Shown here: one piece after another, positions 1 through 11,804 of the stretch
How the letters are laid out: every line of letters starts with the position of its first letter
How positions within the stretch are numbered: the first letter of the stretch is position 1
Assembly (NCBI RefSeq): GCF_014522265.1
Contig: NZ_CP017024.1
Coordinates: 3,322,001-3,386,000 of the forward strand
Direction of reading: 5' to 3'
Source: Pseudomonas oryzihabitans
Lineage (GTDB): Bacteria; Pseudomonadota; Gammaproteobacteria; Pseudomonadales; Pseudomonadaceae
DNA: 64,000 bases
Program-made: the position numbers and the translations under genes
The notes under the pieces: generated by a model
The model's database searches: none
What the model was told of the DNA's origin: nothing
The model's input: the letters and a program-made list of their open reading frames with translations, nothing else

Positions 1-399
1 CAGGGCAACCTGTCCAAGCAGGAGACCCTGAACAAGCACAGGAAGCGTGTCGACGATGGCGAGGCCAGCGTGCTGTTCGGCCTGGCCAGCTTCGCCGAGG
101 GGGTCGACCTGCCCGGCGCCTATTGCGAGCATGTGGTCATCGCCAAGATTCCCTTCGCCGTACCCGACGATCCGGTGGAAGCCGCCCTGGCCGAGTGGAT
201 CGAGGCGCGCGGCGGCAATCCCTTCATGGAGATCGCCGTGCCCGACGCTTCCTTGCGGCTGATCCAGGCCTGCGGTCGGCTGCTGCGCACCGAGCAGGAC
301 AGCGGCACCATCTCGCTGCTGGATCGCCGTCTGGTGACCCAGCGCTACGGCAAGGCCATCCTCAATGCGCTGCCGCCGTTTCGGCGGGAGATTCAATAA
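1..399 (+). CDS. dinG: ATP-dependent DNA helicase DinG, C-terminal part (5' truncated by window edge)
   Basis: Open from the first base to a TAA at 397-399, so only the last ~132 residues are visible. The segment carries the late superfamily-2 helicase motifs of the DinG/XPD family: FAEGVDLPG (motif V region) and QACGRLLR (motif VI, arginine finger). The known role is a 5'-to-3' Fe-S helicase that unwinds D-loops, R-loops and G-quadruplexes during repair; the Fe-S cluster region lies outside the window. The neighbour order (dinG, esterase, OmpA-like lipoprotein, pdxH) matches the P. aeruginosa PA1045-PA1049 region, which supports the identification. Confidence 0.9.
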   Translation, partial: QGNLSKQETLNKHRKRVDDGEASVLFGLASFAEGVDLPGAYCEHVVIAKIPFAVPDDPVEAALAEWIEARGGNPFMEIAVPDASLRLIQACGRLLRTEQDSGTISLLDRRLVTQRYGKAILNALPPFRREIQ

Positions 400-424
400 G
401 AGGTGGCCCTGGCTGCGACAAGCC

Positions 425-518
425 GTAGGTTGGGCTGAGACGGCTCTATCGTCGAAGCCCAACAGATCCGGCCCCGAGGCAACAGCTGTTGGGCTTCGCT
501 ACGCTCAACCCAACCTAC
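425..518. repeat. Nested inverted-repeat intergenic element (GTAGGTTGGGCTGAG type)
   Basis: Two nested inverted repeats lie between dinG and the esterase. The outer arms are GTAGGTTGGGCTGAG (425-439) and CTCAACCCAACCTAC (504-518). They are complementary except for one position, which would be a G-U pair in RNA. The inner arms are GAAGCCCAACAG (454-465) and CTGTTGGGCTTC (486-497), nearly perfect. The arms also resemble each other, because both contain the TTGGGCT/AGCCCAA core. Elements with this core are common between genes in Pseudomonas and act as passive repeats or transcript ends. No T-tract follows. Confidence 0.6.
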
Positions 519-593
519 CGCGACCTTTGGCAGTGGCCGTATCAGCGGACCGTCTGACCCACGGCGCCAGCGCATCACCCGTAAGGAAAACCC

Positions 594-1738
594 ATGACCG
601 TCCACGGCTATCACGACCTGAGATTCGAATCCGTCCGCGAGGCCTTCGCCGAGTTGTTGGCCGCCGGGCAGACCCGCGGGGCGGCGCTGTGCGTCCAGGT
701 CGGCGGTGAAACGGTGCTGGATCTCTGGGGCGGCATGGCCGACAAGGACGGTCAGACGCCCTGGCACACCGATACCCTGCTCAATCTGTTCTCCTGCACC
801 AAGGCCTTCACCGCGGTGGCGGCGCTGCAGCTGGTGGAGGAGGGCAAGCTGGCCCTCGATGCCCCGGTCGCCGAACGCTGGCCGGAATTCGCCACCGCCG
901 GCAAGGCCGACGTTACGCTGCGACAGCTGCTCAGCCACAGATCCGGCGTCTCCGCCTTGCGCGAACGCCTGGCGGGTGACGCCCTGTACGACTGGGACAC
1001 CATGACCGCCGCGGTCGCCGCCGAGGCACCCTGGTGGACGCCCGGCACCGCCCATGGCTATGCCCCCATCACCTTTGGCTGGCTGCTGGGCGAACTGATC
1101 CGTCGCGCCGACGGCCGTGGCCCGGGCGAGGCCATCGTGGCCCGGACCGCCGAGCGCCTGGGCCTGGATTTTCACATCGGCCTGCCGGCCAGCGAAGACG
1201 AGCGCGTCGCCCATATCGTGCGGGCAAGGGCGTGCTGGGCGATGCCGCTGCGCAGCGCCTGCTCAAGACCACCCTGAGCGACCCCGTGGCGCTGCCGACC
1301 CTGGCCTTTGGCAATCCAGCCGGGGTGCTCACCAGCACCAACAAGGCCGAATGGCGGCGCTTCCAGCAGCCGGCGGCCAACGGCCACGGCCATGCGCGCA
1401 GTCTGGCGGGCTTCTATGCCGGTCTGCTGGCCGGCGATCTGCTGGAATGGGAGACACTGAGCGAGGCTCTGGTGGAGCACAGTCAGGGCGAGGACCGCAC
1501 CCTGCTCACGCCGACCCGCTTCGGGCTGGGCTTCATGCTCGACCAGCCGGACCAGGCCAATGCCACCTATGGTCTCGGCCCTCAGGCCTTCGGCCATCCG
1601 GGGGCGGGTGGCTCGACCGGCTTCGCCGATCCGGAGCGCGAGGTGGCCTTCGGCTTCGTCACCAATACCCTGGGGCCCTACGTGCTGATGGACCCACGCG
1701 CCCAGGCCCTGGCGCGCGCGGTAGGGGAGTGCCTCTAG
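594..1738 (+). pseudogene. Serine hydrolase of the beta-lactamase/esterase EstB family, interrupted by a -1 frameshift
   Basis: Two frames together encode one ~381-residue class C beta-lactamase-type serine hydrolase (PF00144). The first frame starts at ATG 594 and carries the nucleophile motif S67-C-T-K70. It runs to about 1220, after which the protein continues one base out of frame to TAG 1736-1738. The junction reads GTGCGGGCAAGG; restoring one G (CGG GGC AAG) gives an uninterrupted reading frame. Family members hydrolyse short esters or act as penicillin-binding-like esterases; the true substrate is unknown. Its place after dinG matches the PA1047 'probable esterase'. As written, the protein stops at 1277 and lacks its C-terminal third. 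It may be a real pseudogene or a one-base sequencing error. Confidence 0.8.
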
Positions 1739-1747
1739 GGCGGTCGG

Positions 1748-2341
1748 CTAGCGGGCGATGGCCGCCTCGATGTCCTTGAATTCGATCACCCGGACATAGG
1801 GCGCGATCTCGCCGCTGATGGAGAAGTGCGCGCCGATCACCGTGACCTCGACCCCTTCGTTTTCCACCAGGTACTGCACCACCTCGTGGAAATCGCCGTC
1901 GCCCGCCACCAGGTAGAGCTTCTTCCAGCCGCGCTTGGCATGGGAGCGCATCAGATTGAAGGCCAGGCCGACATCCACGCCTTTCTGGCTCTTGGTGGTG
2001 TACTGCTCGCCGGTCACCGGATGCAGGATCGGCCCGCCACCCACGGAGGCAGGCCATTCGTGGGCCTTGCTCTGCAGCCAGTACAGCTTGACCCTCAGGC
2101 CGGCGCCCTTGGGTGGGGCCGAGCTCAAGAACTTGTTGAAGCCGGTCTGGGCGATGGTGGGTGGGTCGCTATCGCAGTTGAAGTAGTAGGCGTCGCCTAT
2201 GGGTTCGCCCGCATCCTCTTCAATGAAAAGCCGTAGCTTGAGATAGTCGAATTTCGCGCCATAGACCGAACCATTCCAGGCGCTCAGGGCATAGGCACCG
2301 TCGACAAACCAGGCGACGCCCGTTCGAGTTGTAGTTGCCAT
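1748..2341 (-). CDS. NYN-domain (LabA/DUF88, PIN-like) protein
   Basis: 197 residues. The sequence has the acidic landmarks of the NYN/LabA PIN-like fold: FVDGAY near the N terminus (Asp14), KGVDVGLAFNLM in the middle and LVAGDGDF near residue 147, which together would form a metal-binding ribonuclease-like site. Family members are predicted or demonstrated RNases or RNA-binding regulators; the substrate here is unknown. The gene is convergent with the esterase, with 9 bp between stop codons, and stands alone. The start ATG at 2341 gives the canonical N terminus just before the FVDG motif. Confidence 0.8.
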   Translation of the reverse strand: MATTTRTGVAWFVDGAYALSAWNGSVYGAKFDYLKLRLFIEEDAGEPIGDAYYFNCDSDPPTIAQTGFNKFLSSAPPKGAGLRVKLYWLQSKAHEWPASVGGGPILHPVTGEQYTTKSQKGVDVGLAFNLMRSHAKRGWKKLYLVAGDGDFHEVVQYLVENEGVEVTVIGAHFSISGEIAPYVRVIEFKDIEAAIAR

Positions 2342-2565
2342 CGTATTGCTGGGACCAGGTTTTTTACCGTTGATGGGCGCACACCCGCACGCGGGATACG
2401 CGGCGCCTATTGTGGGCTTAATTCCCGGTTTGCGCCTCAGGTAACGAGAAGGGATTGCAAACGCCGCGACCTAGAGCGTCCGCCCGGGCGCGAAAGTGGC
2501 CCTGGATACCGAAAGACGAGCGCTTGATCGCCCTTTGTCAGATCGCTGGCGCTGGAGGCCGGAGG

Positions 2566-2985
2566 TCAGGTCGTTGTGGCTTCGCGCCCGTCATTGGCGT
2601 GGGGGGCATCGATGATCAGGGCGCTCTGCAGCAGGCGAATGCGCGGCGCCAAATGGTAGGCGCCATCGTCATCATGCCGCAGGTAAAGACGTTCGCAGCC
2701 CAGGCACCGCCATACCGTGCTCTGGTTGTAGGGATAGAAGCAGGGCGCGATGGGGGCGTCAGCTGACCAGTAGTGAGTGCCCGCCGGGTGGTACTCCGCG
2801 ATGATGGCGTCTTCGGGGGCGTGACGTGCCAGGGTGCCGATCTGCGCGAACTCCGTTTCCCGGTAGCCCACCGGCCAGGCCGTCCATCCCGCCAGGTCCC
2901 GCCGCAGACAGCGACAGTCGCGGGTAATGGCTGCGGCGCTGGCGGCCAGACGCTCCAGGGTCGCGACATCGATGAGTCCTTCCAT
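2566..2985 (-). CDS. Conserved hypothetical protein with a CxxC motif
   Basis: 139 residues, function not recognised. Visible features are a Cys pair (R-C-L-G-C-E-R, residues ~93-97) followed by YLRHDDDGAYHL and a basic RIRLLQ stretch. That resembles a small zinc-ribbon-like or degenerate metal site, with a further RDCRC near residue 25. There is no signal peptide or membrane segment. The Thr-rich tail is probably disordered. Strong GC bias at third positions and the absence of a better ORF on either strand argue that it is real. It stands alone between the NYN gene and an OmpA-like lipoprotein transcribed from the opposite strand. Confidence 0.6.
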   Translation of the reverse strand: MEGLIDVATLERLAASAAAITRDCRCLRRDLAGWTAWPVGYRETEFAQIGTLARHAPEDAIIAEYHPAGTHYWSADAPIAPCFYPYNQSTVWRCLGCERLYLRHDDDGAYHLAPRIRLLQSALIIDAPHANDGREATTT

Positions 2986-3054
2986 GCTCTCGCCTCCGGG
3001 CGGGTAGCCATGCCTTCAACGTAACCTTCGCTCGCCGCCAACCCATCAGCAGCG

Positions 3055-3099
3055 CCCTGGCAGCGATTCGCCTGGATCTTCCTTCGCTCGCTGCCAGGG
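3055..3099. repeat. Perfect 12-bp inverted repeat in the upstream region of the OmpA-like gene
   Basis: CCCTGGCAGCGA (3055-3066) and TCGCTGCCAGGG (3088-3099) are exact reverse complements around a 21-nt spacer. No T-run follows on either strand, so it is not an obvious terminator. It lies in the ~280-bp divergent intergenic region and could be an operator or a structured leader. Confidence 0.5.
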
Positions 3100-3264
3100 G
3101 CACTGCCACTGGTCGGCACAGACGCAAATTTCGTGACTCGACCGCTTTGCCCGGCGTAGGTTTGCGGCCACAATCTCGAAACTACTTTAAGTTCACTCAT
3201 GCCGCCGGCTCTGGCCGGGGCATTGATTCACTCTGTCCTCCGGCTCGCCGATGGGAAACTTTGC

Positions 3265-4110
3265 ATGAAGCTGATCAAATCCACCACCCTCATTCTCTGC
3301 ATGGGCGTATCCGCCTGCAGCTCCTTCCAGGGCACTGGCGACCAGGCCGCCGCGCCTGCCACGCCGGGCAATGCCCAGGCCAGCACCGCCGCCAGCGGCA
3401 GCCACTGGTGGTGGCCGTTCGGTGGTGGCGACCAGGCGGCCGCGCCGGCCAAGCCGGTAGCCAAGGCGGCCGAGCCCAAGGCCGAAGCCAAGGTCACGGC
3501 GAAGGCGCCCGCCGCCAAGGCCGAACAGGCCGCCGCGGCAGGCGAGAAGGGCAGTCGCTGGTGGTGGCCCTTCGGCAGCGAAGACGTGAAGCCCCTGGCC
3601 AAGGCGGAAGTGCTCAAGCCGGTACCGGTCAAGGTCAGCAAGGCCTGGCTGGATGAACACGAGCAGAAGCTGCGCGTCGCCGTGGCCGGCAGCAATGTCA
3701 AGGTCGAGCGTCGCGACGACGCCCTGGTACTGATCACGCCGGTGGACAGCTCCTTCAACCCGGATCGCGCCGAGATGCTGCTGCCGGTGATGCTCGGCCC
3801 GCTGTCCCGCTCGGCCAAGTCGGTGAGCGTCGATGAAGACAGCGCCGTCATCGTGCTGGGCTTCAGCGACAGCACCGGCGCCGCCGCGCTCAACGACAAG
3901 ATCAGCCTGCAACGCGCCCAGGCCGTGGCGGCGATCTTCCGTCTCAGCGGCTACAGCGGCAATCGCCTGATCGTGCGCGGTCTGGCCGCCGCCCATCCGC
4001 GTGCCGACAACACCACCGCCGCCGGTCGTGCCGTCAACCGCCGCGTCGAGGTGCTGATCCAGCCGCGCGCGACCGTGCTGGCCAGCCTGCAGTCGCTGGC
4101 GGCGCGCTAG
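3265..4110 (+). CDS. OmpA-family outer-membrane lipoprotein
   Basis: The start at ATG 3265 gives a lipoprotein signal peptide with lipobox V-S-A-C (Cys at residue 18). An upstream in-frame ATG at 3199 would bury this signal. The mature protein (281 residues in total) has a low-complexity Ala/Lys/Pro/Glu linker of ~100 residues that contains the hexapeptide WWWPFG twice, about 50 residues apart. An OmpA-like peptidoglycan-associating domain follows (residues ~150-275, with VLGFSDSTGAAA and NRRVEVLIQ). It probably anchors the outer membrane to peptidoglycan. It corresponds by position to PA1048 next to pdxH. The Trp-rich repeats are unusual and may contact membrane or peptidoglycan. Confidence 0.85.
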   Translation: MKLIKSTTLILCMGVSACSSFQGTGDQAAAPATPGNAQASTAASGSHWWWPFGGGDQAAAPAKPVAKAAEPKAEAKVTAKAPAAKAEQAAAAGEKGSRWWWPFGSEDVKPLAKAEVLKPVPVKVSKAWLDEHEQKLRVAVAGSNVKVERRDDALVLITPVDSSFNPDRAEMLLPVMLGPLSRSAKSVSVDEDSAVIVLGFSDSTGAAALNDKISLQRAQAVAAIFRLSGYSGNRLIVRGLAAAHPRADNTTAAGRAVNRRVEVLIQPRATVLASLQSLAAR

Positions 4111-4157
4111 CGACAAAGCTTGTCCTGAAGCAGGCGAGCCGGGCGGGACTTGGTTAA

Positions 4158-4179
4158 GCTAGGTCGATACCGACCTAGC
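4158..4179. promoter_or_regulatory. 9-bp perfect inverted repeat immediately 5' of the pdxH ribosome binding site
   Basis: GCTAGGTCG (4158-4166) and CGACCTAGC (4171-4179) flank an ATAC spacer. The pdxH Shine-Dalgarno AGGAG begins at 4180, so in the mRNA this hairpin would abut the ribosome binding site. It could be an operator, a translation-modulating hairpin or the end of the upstream transcript. No T-tract follows. Confidence 0.5.
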
Positions 4180-4190
4180 AGGAGACTTCC

Positions 4191-4838
4191 ATGTCACCGT
4201 CCCTCGCCGATATGCGTCGCGACTACACCCGCGACGGCCTGACCGAAGCCCAGGCGCCCGCCGATCCCTATGCCCTGTTCGGGCAGTGGTTCGAAGAGGC
4301 GGTGCGTACCGAGCAGCCTCCGGTCGAAGCCAATGCCTGCTGGCTGGCCACCGTCGATGACCAAGGCCAGCCCCATTGCCGCGTGCTGCTGCTCAAGGGC
4401 GTCGATGCCCAGGGCTTCGTCTTCTATACCAATTACGACAGCGCCAAGGGGCAGCAGATGGCCGTGCAGCCGCGGGCGGCCATGACCTTCTTCTGGCCGG
4501 CACTGGAGCGCCAGGTGCGCATCGAGGGCCGGGTGGAACAGGTGTCCGCCGAGGAATCCGATGCCTACTACCGGGTCCGTCCACTGGGCAGTCGCCTGGG
4601 TGCCTGGGCCTCGCCGCAGAGCCAGGCCATTGCCGATCGTCACGAGCTGGAGCAGCGTCTGGCCGAGGTGCAGCGGCGCTTCGCCGACGGTGATCCCAGC
4701 CGGCCGCCGTTCTGGGGTGGCTATCGCCTCAAGCCCCAGCGCATCGAGTTCTGGCAGGGGCGTTCCAGCCGCCTCCACGATCGGCTGGATTACCAGCGCG
4801 TAGAGGGTGGCTGGCAGCGCCAGCGCCTGGCACCTTAA
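4191..4838 (+). CDS. pdxH: Pyridoxamine/pyridoxine 5'-phosphate oxidase
   Basis: 215 residues, the usual PdxH length. This FMN enzyme makes pyridoxal 5'-phosphate from pyridoxine or pyridoxamine 5'-phosphate, the last step of B6 synthesis and salvage, in the cytosol. Family landmarks are visible: [10 protein letters not shown] and [13 protein letters not shown] (FMN and substrate phosphate contacts), [15 protein letters not shown], and the C-terminal signature [16 protein letters not shown] followed by RLHDR. The start at ATG 4191 has an AGGAGA Shine-Dalgarno 5 bp upstream. Genomic context (after an OmpA-like lipoprotein) matches PA1049. Confidence 0.96.
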   Translation: MSPSLADMRRDYTRDGLTEAQAPADPYALFGQWFEEAVRTEQPPVEANACWLATVDDQGQPHCRVLLLKGVDAQGFVFYTNYDSAKGQQMAVQPRAAMTFFWPALERQVRIEGRVEQVSAEESDAYYRVRPLGSRLGAWASPQSQAIADRHELEQRLAEVQRRFADGDPSRPPFWGGYRLKPQRIEFWQGRSSRLHDRLDYQRVEGGWQRQRLAP

Positions 4839-4971
4839 GGCGTTCGCAAGGTGCCGAGGTTACATTCGCCGGAAACCTCCCCGGACGCCCTGGGTCAAGG
4901 ATAATAGCGATCTGCGCCCGTACCGCTGCCCGGTACGGCCAGTGTCTTTCAACTGCCCCTGGAGTTGCCCC

Positions 4972-5436
4972 ATGAACAGAGTCCTTCAACTCGCCGCTTC
5001 CCTGACCGCCGTCGCCCTGCTGGCCGGCTGCGCCTCCGATCAGTCCGGCGACGTCTATTCGCGCGATGAGGCCCGGCAGGTGCAGACGGTCCGTACCGGT
5101 ACCATCACCGCCCTGCGTCCGGTGACCATCGAGGGCACCAAGTCGCCCGTTGGCGCCGGGGCCGGTGCCGTGGTCGGTGGCATTGGCGGTAGCGCCATTG
5201 GCGGCGGGCGTGGCAGCTTCGTCACCGCCATCATCGGTGCAGTAGCCGGCGGCCTGCTGGGTGCGGCCACCGAAGAGGGCTTCACCAAGGCCAGCGGTGT
5301 CGAGATCACCGTGAAGGAAGACGACGGCGGCTCCCGCGCCTATGTGCAGGCGGTCAACAAGGGCGAGATGTTCCGCGTCGGCGAGCGGGTGCGCATCATG
5401 ACCGTCAACGGCACCAGCCGCGTCGCGCCCAACTGA
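4972..5436 (+). CDS. Glycine-zipper (SlyB/Pcp-like) outer-membrane lipoprotein
   Basis: The start at ATG 4972 (154 residues) gives a lipoprotein signal with lipobox L-L-A-G-C (Cys ~19). The longer upstream frame lacks a plausible start. The centre (residues ~60-100) is a Gly-rich 2TM/glycine-zipper segment with repeated GAVVGGIGG, AIGGGRG and GAVAGGLLG blocks. A soluble tail with VKEDDGG and a hydrophobic end follows. SlyB/Pcp family proteins are small lipoproteins that stabilise the outer membrane and associate with LPS. It lies directly downstream of pdxH with its own 133-bp leader. A strong terminator hairpin follows. Confidence 0.85.
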   Translation: MNRVLQLAASLTAVALLAGCASDQSGDVYSRDEARQVQTVRTGTITALRPVTIEGTKSPVGAGAGAVVGGIGGSAIGGGRGSFVTAIIGAVAGGLLGAATEEGFTKASGVEITVKEDDGGSRAYVQAVNKGEMFRVGERVRIMTVNGTSRVAPN

Positions 5437-5478
5437 TCTTCCGGACGTACCCGAAGGTACGTCCTCGCCCTTCCAGAG

Positions 5479-5526
5479 CGGGTGTCCGAATCGCTAGACT
5501 GCGAGTCGGACGCCCGTTTGCGTTTT
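5479..5526 (+). terminator. Rho-independent terminator after the glycine-zipper lipoprotein
   Basis: 16-nt arms, CGGGTGTCCGAATCGC (5479-5494) and GCGAGTCGGACGCCCG (5501-5516), pair with two mismatches around a 6-nt loop and are followed by TTTGCGTTTT. A second, perfect 9-bp hairpin with a CGAA loop lies just upstream (5443-5464). Confidence 0.7.
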
Positions 5527-5622
5527 CGCCCGTAAATAGTTGTCGCCTGGGCGCAATGCCGCGCCTGGAGGTCGTCCTACAATCCCCCTCAGTCACCGCC
5601 GTGATCGGCAGGAGAAATCCCG

Positions 5623-6843
5623 ATGTCCGCTTCTCAACCCAATGTGCAACGCGCCGCCTTCGATGAGGTGATGGTCCCGACCTACGCCCCCGCCGCGTTC
5701 ATTCCGGTGCGAGGAGAGGGTTCCCGCGTCTGGGATCAGGCCGATCGCGAATACGTCGACTTCGCTGGCGGCATTGCCGTCAGTGCCCTGGGCCATGGCC
5801 ATCCCGCGCTGATCAAGGCCCTGACCGAGCAGGCCGGCAAGCTCTGGCACGTGTCCAACATCTACACCAACGAGCCTGCCCTGCGCCTGGCGCGCAAGCT
5901 GGTGGACCATACCTTCGCCGACCGGGTGTTCTTCGCCAACTCCGGTGCCGAAGCCAACGAGGCGGCCTGCAAGCTGGCCCGTCGCTATGGTCATGACGTC
6001 AGTGGCGGCAGTCGCTACGAGATCGTCGCCGCCACCAACAGCTTCCACGGTCGGACCCTGTTCACCGTCAGCGTTGGGGGGCAGCCCAAGTATTCCGATG
6101 GCTTCGGTCCCAAGATCGAAGGCATCCGCCACGTGCCCTACAACGACCTGGCCGCCCTCGAAGCCGTGGTTTCGGACAAGACCTGCGCGGTCATCCTCGA
6201 ACCCATCCAGGGCGAGGGCGGCGTGCTGCCGGCCGACCAGGCCTACCTGGAAGGCGCGCGTCGCCTGTGCGACACCCATGGCGCCCTGCTGATCTTCGAC
6301 GAGGTGCAGAGCGGGGTCGGTCGCAGCGGTCATCTCTACGCCTACCAGCACTATGGCGTGGTGCCGGACATCCTCACCACCGCCAAGAGCATCGGCGGCG
6401 GTTTCCCGCTGGCAGCCATGCTGACCACCGAGCAGGTCGCCCAGCACTTCAGCGCCGGCGTGCACGGCAGCACCTATGGCGGCAATCCGCTGGGCTGCGC
6501 CGTGGGCGCCGCGCTGCTGGACATCGTCGCCACCCCGGAAACCCTGGCCGGCGTCGCCGCGCGCCATCAGCGCTTTGTCGCCGGTCTGGAGCAGCTCAAC
6601 GCCCGTTACCACCTGTTCCAGCAGATCCGCGGCCTGGGCCTGCTGATCGGCGCGGTGCTCAACGACAGCTGGAAGGGGCGCGCCAAGGACATCGTCACCG
6701 CCGCCAACGAGGAAGGCCTGATGATCCTGCAGGCCGGCCCGGACGTGCTGCGCATGGCGCCGAGCCTGATCATCGCCGAGACCGATATCGACGAAGGCCT
6801 GGCCCGCCTGGATCGCGCCCTGGCGCGTCTTACCCAAGGCTAA
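5623..6843 (+). CDS. aruC: Succinylornithine/acetylornithine aminotransferase (AST pathway)
   Basis: 406 residues, class III PLP aminotransferase. It moves the amino group of succinylornithine to 2-oxoglutarate (step 3 of arginine succinyltransferase catabolism) and usually also serves as acetylornithine aminotransferase. [10 protein letters not shown] (PLP phosphate), [13 protein letters not shown] and the Schiff-base lysine in TTAKSIGGG (K255) are all present. AGGAG lies 9 bp before ATG 5623. It is the first gene of aruCFGDB(E), with 62 bp before aruF. The order matches PA0895 onward. A hairpin terminator lies upstream, so the promoter is probably in 5527-5600. Confidence 0.95.
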   Translation: MSASQPNVQRAAFDEVMVPTYAPAAFIPVRGEGSRVWDQADREYVDFAGGIAVSALGHGHPALIKALTEQAGKLWHVSNIYTNEPALRLARKLVDHTFADRVFFANSGAEANEAACKLARRYGHDVSGGSRYEIVAATNSFHGRTLFTVSVGGQPKYSDGFGPKIEGIRHVPYNDLAALEAVVSDKTCAVILEPIQGEGGVLPADQAYLEGARRLCDTHGALLIFDEVQSGVGRSGHLYAYQHYGVVPDILTTAKSIGGGFPLAAMLTTEQVAQHFSAGVHGSTYGGNPLGCAVGAALLDIVATPETLAGVAARHQRFVAGLEQLNARYHLFQQIRGLGLLIGAVLNDSWKGRAKDIVTAANEEGLMILQAGPDVLRMAPSLIIAETDIDEGLARLDRALARLTQG

Positions 6844-6905
6844 TCTCCGGACGCGGGACGCGTACCGCTGGCATCCAAGGATGGATCCGTACACAAGGAG
6901 TTCTC

Positions 6906-7925
6906 ATGCTGGTAATGCGCCCTGCGCGCGCGGCGGATCTGCCCCTGGTCCAGCGGCTCGCCGCGGATAGCCCGGTTGGCGTCACCTCGCTGCCCGACAA
7001 CCCCGAACGGTTGCGCGACAAGATCCGCACCTCGGAGTCGTCGCTGGCGGCCGAGGTGGGCTTCCATGGCGAGGAGAGCTATTTCTTCGTGCTCGAAGAC
7101 ACCCGCAGCGGCGAGCTGCTGGGCTGTTCGGCCATCGTCGCCTCGGCCGGTTTCTCCGAGCCCTTCTACAGCTTTCGCAACGAGACCTTCATCCACGCCT
7201 CGCGCGAGCTGAAGATCCACAACAAGGTCCATGTGCTGTCGCTCTGTCACGACCTGACCGGCAACAGCGTGCTGAGCAGCTTCTACGTCCAGCGCCCGCT
7301 GCTCGACACCCCTCACGCCGAACTCAATTCCCGCGCCCGTCTGCTGTTCATGGCCGCCCACCCGGCGCGTTTCGCCGATACGGTGGTGGTGGAGATCGTC
7401 GGGCTGGCGGACGATGACGGCGAATCGCCGTTCTGGAACGGGGTAGGGCGCAACTTCTTCGACATGGACTACGCCGCCGCCGAGCGCCTGTCCGGGCAGA
7501 AGAGTCGCACCTTTCTCGCCGAACTGATGCCGACCTATCCGCTCTATGTGCCCCTGCTGCCCGACAGCGCCCAGGAAGCCATGGGGCAGGTGCATCCCCG
7601 GGCTCAGATCACCTTCGACATCCTCAGCCGGGAAGGCTTCGAAACCGACAACTACATCGACATCTTCGATGGCGGTCCGACCCTGCACGCCCGCACCACG
7701 GCCATCCGCTCCATCGCCGAGAGCCGCCTGGCGCCGGTGAGCGAAGGTAGTCCGGCCGGCGACGAGGCACCCTGGTTCCTGGTCGCCAACGATGGCCTGG
7801 AAAATTTTCGGGCGCTGGCCACGCCGCTGCGCTGGACGCCTGGCGAAGCCGTCGTCCTTTCCCCCGAGCAGATCGCCACCCTGGAGATCGCCGAAGGCGA
7901 CCGGGTTCGTCTGGTAGCGCTGTAG
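6906..7925 (+). CDS. aruF: Arginine/ornithine succinyltransferase subunit alpha
   Basis: 339 residues from ATG 6906, preceded by AAGGAG. A much longer open frame extends upstream but overlaps aruC in another frame and is an artefact. AstA/AruF family: succinyl-CoA plus L-arginine gives N2-succinylarginine, the first AST step. The N terminus has the GNAT-like start (MRPARAADLPLV), and family blocks such as LSLCHDLTGNS, FMAAHPARFAD and NYIDIFDGGPTLHA are present. It pairs with the paralogous downstream subunit AruG; in Pseudomonas the enzyme is a heteromer of the two. Confidence 0.95.
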   Translation: MLVMRPARAADLPLVQRLAADSPVGVTSLPDNPERLRDKIRTSESSLAAEVGFHGEESYFFVLEDTRSGELLGCSAIVASAGFSEPFYSFRNETFIHASRELKIHNKVHVLSLCHDLTGNSVLSSFYVQRPLLDTPHAELNSRARLLFMAAHPARFADTVVVEIVGLADDDGESPFWNGVGRNFFDMDYAAAERLSGQKSRTFLAELMPTYPLYVPLLPDSAQEAMGQVHPRAQITFDILSREGFETDNYIDIFDGGPTLHARTTAIRSIAESRLAPVSEGSPAGDEAPWFLVANDGLENFRALATPLRWTPGEAVVLSPEQIATLEIAEGDRVRLVAL

Positions 7926-7951
7926 CCGACCCTAGCGTCTTTGGAGGTCCG

Positions 7952-8959
7952 ATGATCGTCCGTCCCGTCACCCGTGCCGATGTGCCCGCGCTGCTGCAAC
8001 TGGCGCAGGCGGCCGGCGCCGGTCTCACCACCCTGCCAGCCAGCGAGGAACGCCTGGCGCAGCGGGTGGAAAATGCCGAGCGCAGCTTTCTGCGCCAGGT
8101 CGAATCCGCCGACGCGGACTATCTGTTCGTCCTGGAAGAGGACGGCGAGGTCATCGGCATCGCGGGGATCGCCGCGGCCCTGGGGCTGCGTGAGCCCTGG
8201 TACAACTACCGGGTCGGCCTGACGGTGAGCGCCTCGCGCGAACTGGACATCCACCGGCAGATCCCCACGCTGTTTCTGGCCAATGACATGACCGGCAGCT
8301 CCGAACTCTGCTCGCTGTTCCTGCGCGCCGATCGGCGCGGTGGCGCGGCCGGGCGCCTGCTGTCCAAGTCACGCTTCCTGTTCATCGCCGAATTCCGCGA
8401 GCTGTTCGCCGAGCGCATCATCGCCGAATTGCGCGGCATGTCCGATGACCAGGGCCAGTCACCCTTCTGGGAAGCCCTGGGCCGGCATTTCTTCAAGATG
8501 GAATTTTCCCAGGCGGACTACCTCACCGGCATCGGCAATCGCGGTTTCATCGCCGAGCTGATGCCGCGCTTTCCGCTGTACACCTGCTTCCTGTCGCCGG
8601 AAGCGCGCCAGGTGATCGGTCGGGTGCACCCGGATACCGAGGCCGCGCGCCGCCTGCTGGAGGCCGAGGGCTTCAACTACCAGGGCTATGTCGACATCTT
8701 CGACGCGGGTCCGACCGTCGAGGCCGAGACCGCCAAGGTGCGCGCGATCCGCGACAGCCAGCGCCTGGTCCTCGCGGTCGGCACGCCGGGCGACGATGCC
8801 GAGGTCTATCTGATCCACAACCGCAAATGCCAGGACTGTCGCATCACCAGCGCCCGCGCGCGCCTGGCTTCCGGCACCCTGGTGGTCGATCTGGCCACTG
8901 CCCGCGAACTGCGGCTGATGGCCGGCGCTCAGGTGCGCGCCGTGCGGCTGATGCCCTGA
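7952..8959 (+). CDS. aruG: Arginine N-succinyltransferase subunit beta
   Basis: 335 residues, clearly paralogous to the preceding AruF. It shares the N-terminal MIVRPVTRADVPALL, FLANDMTGSSELCSLF, FIAEFRELFAERIIAELRG and the GYVDIFDAGPTVEAET block. It is the second subunit of the arginine succinyltransferase heteromer. GGAGG lies 7 bp before the start. It sits 26 bp after aruF and 9 bp before aruD, consistent with co-transcription and stoichiometric synthesis of the two subunits. The pair is probably an ancestral tandem duplication. Confidence 0.95.
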   Translation: MIVRPVTRADVPALLQLAQAAGAGLTTLPASEERLAQRVENAERSFLRQVESADADYLFVLEEDGEVIGIAGIAAALGLREPWYNYRVGLTVSASRELDIHRQIPTLFLANDMTGSSELCSLFLRADRRGGAAGRLLSKSRFLFIAEFRELFAERIIAELRGMSDDQGQSPFWEALGRHFFKMEFSQADYLTGIGNRGFIAELMPRFPLYTCFLSPEARQVIGRVHPDTEAARRLLEAEGFNYQGYVDIFDAGPTVEAETAKVRAIRDSQRLVLAVGTPGDDAEVYLIHNRKCQDCRITSARARLASGTLVVDLATARELRLMAGAQVRAVRLMP

Positions 8960-11790
<2,831 letters not shown>

Positions 11791-11804
11791 CCTCCGGAGC
11801 CCCC

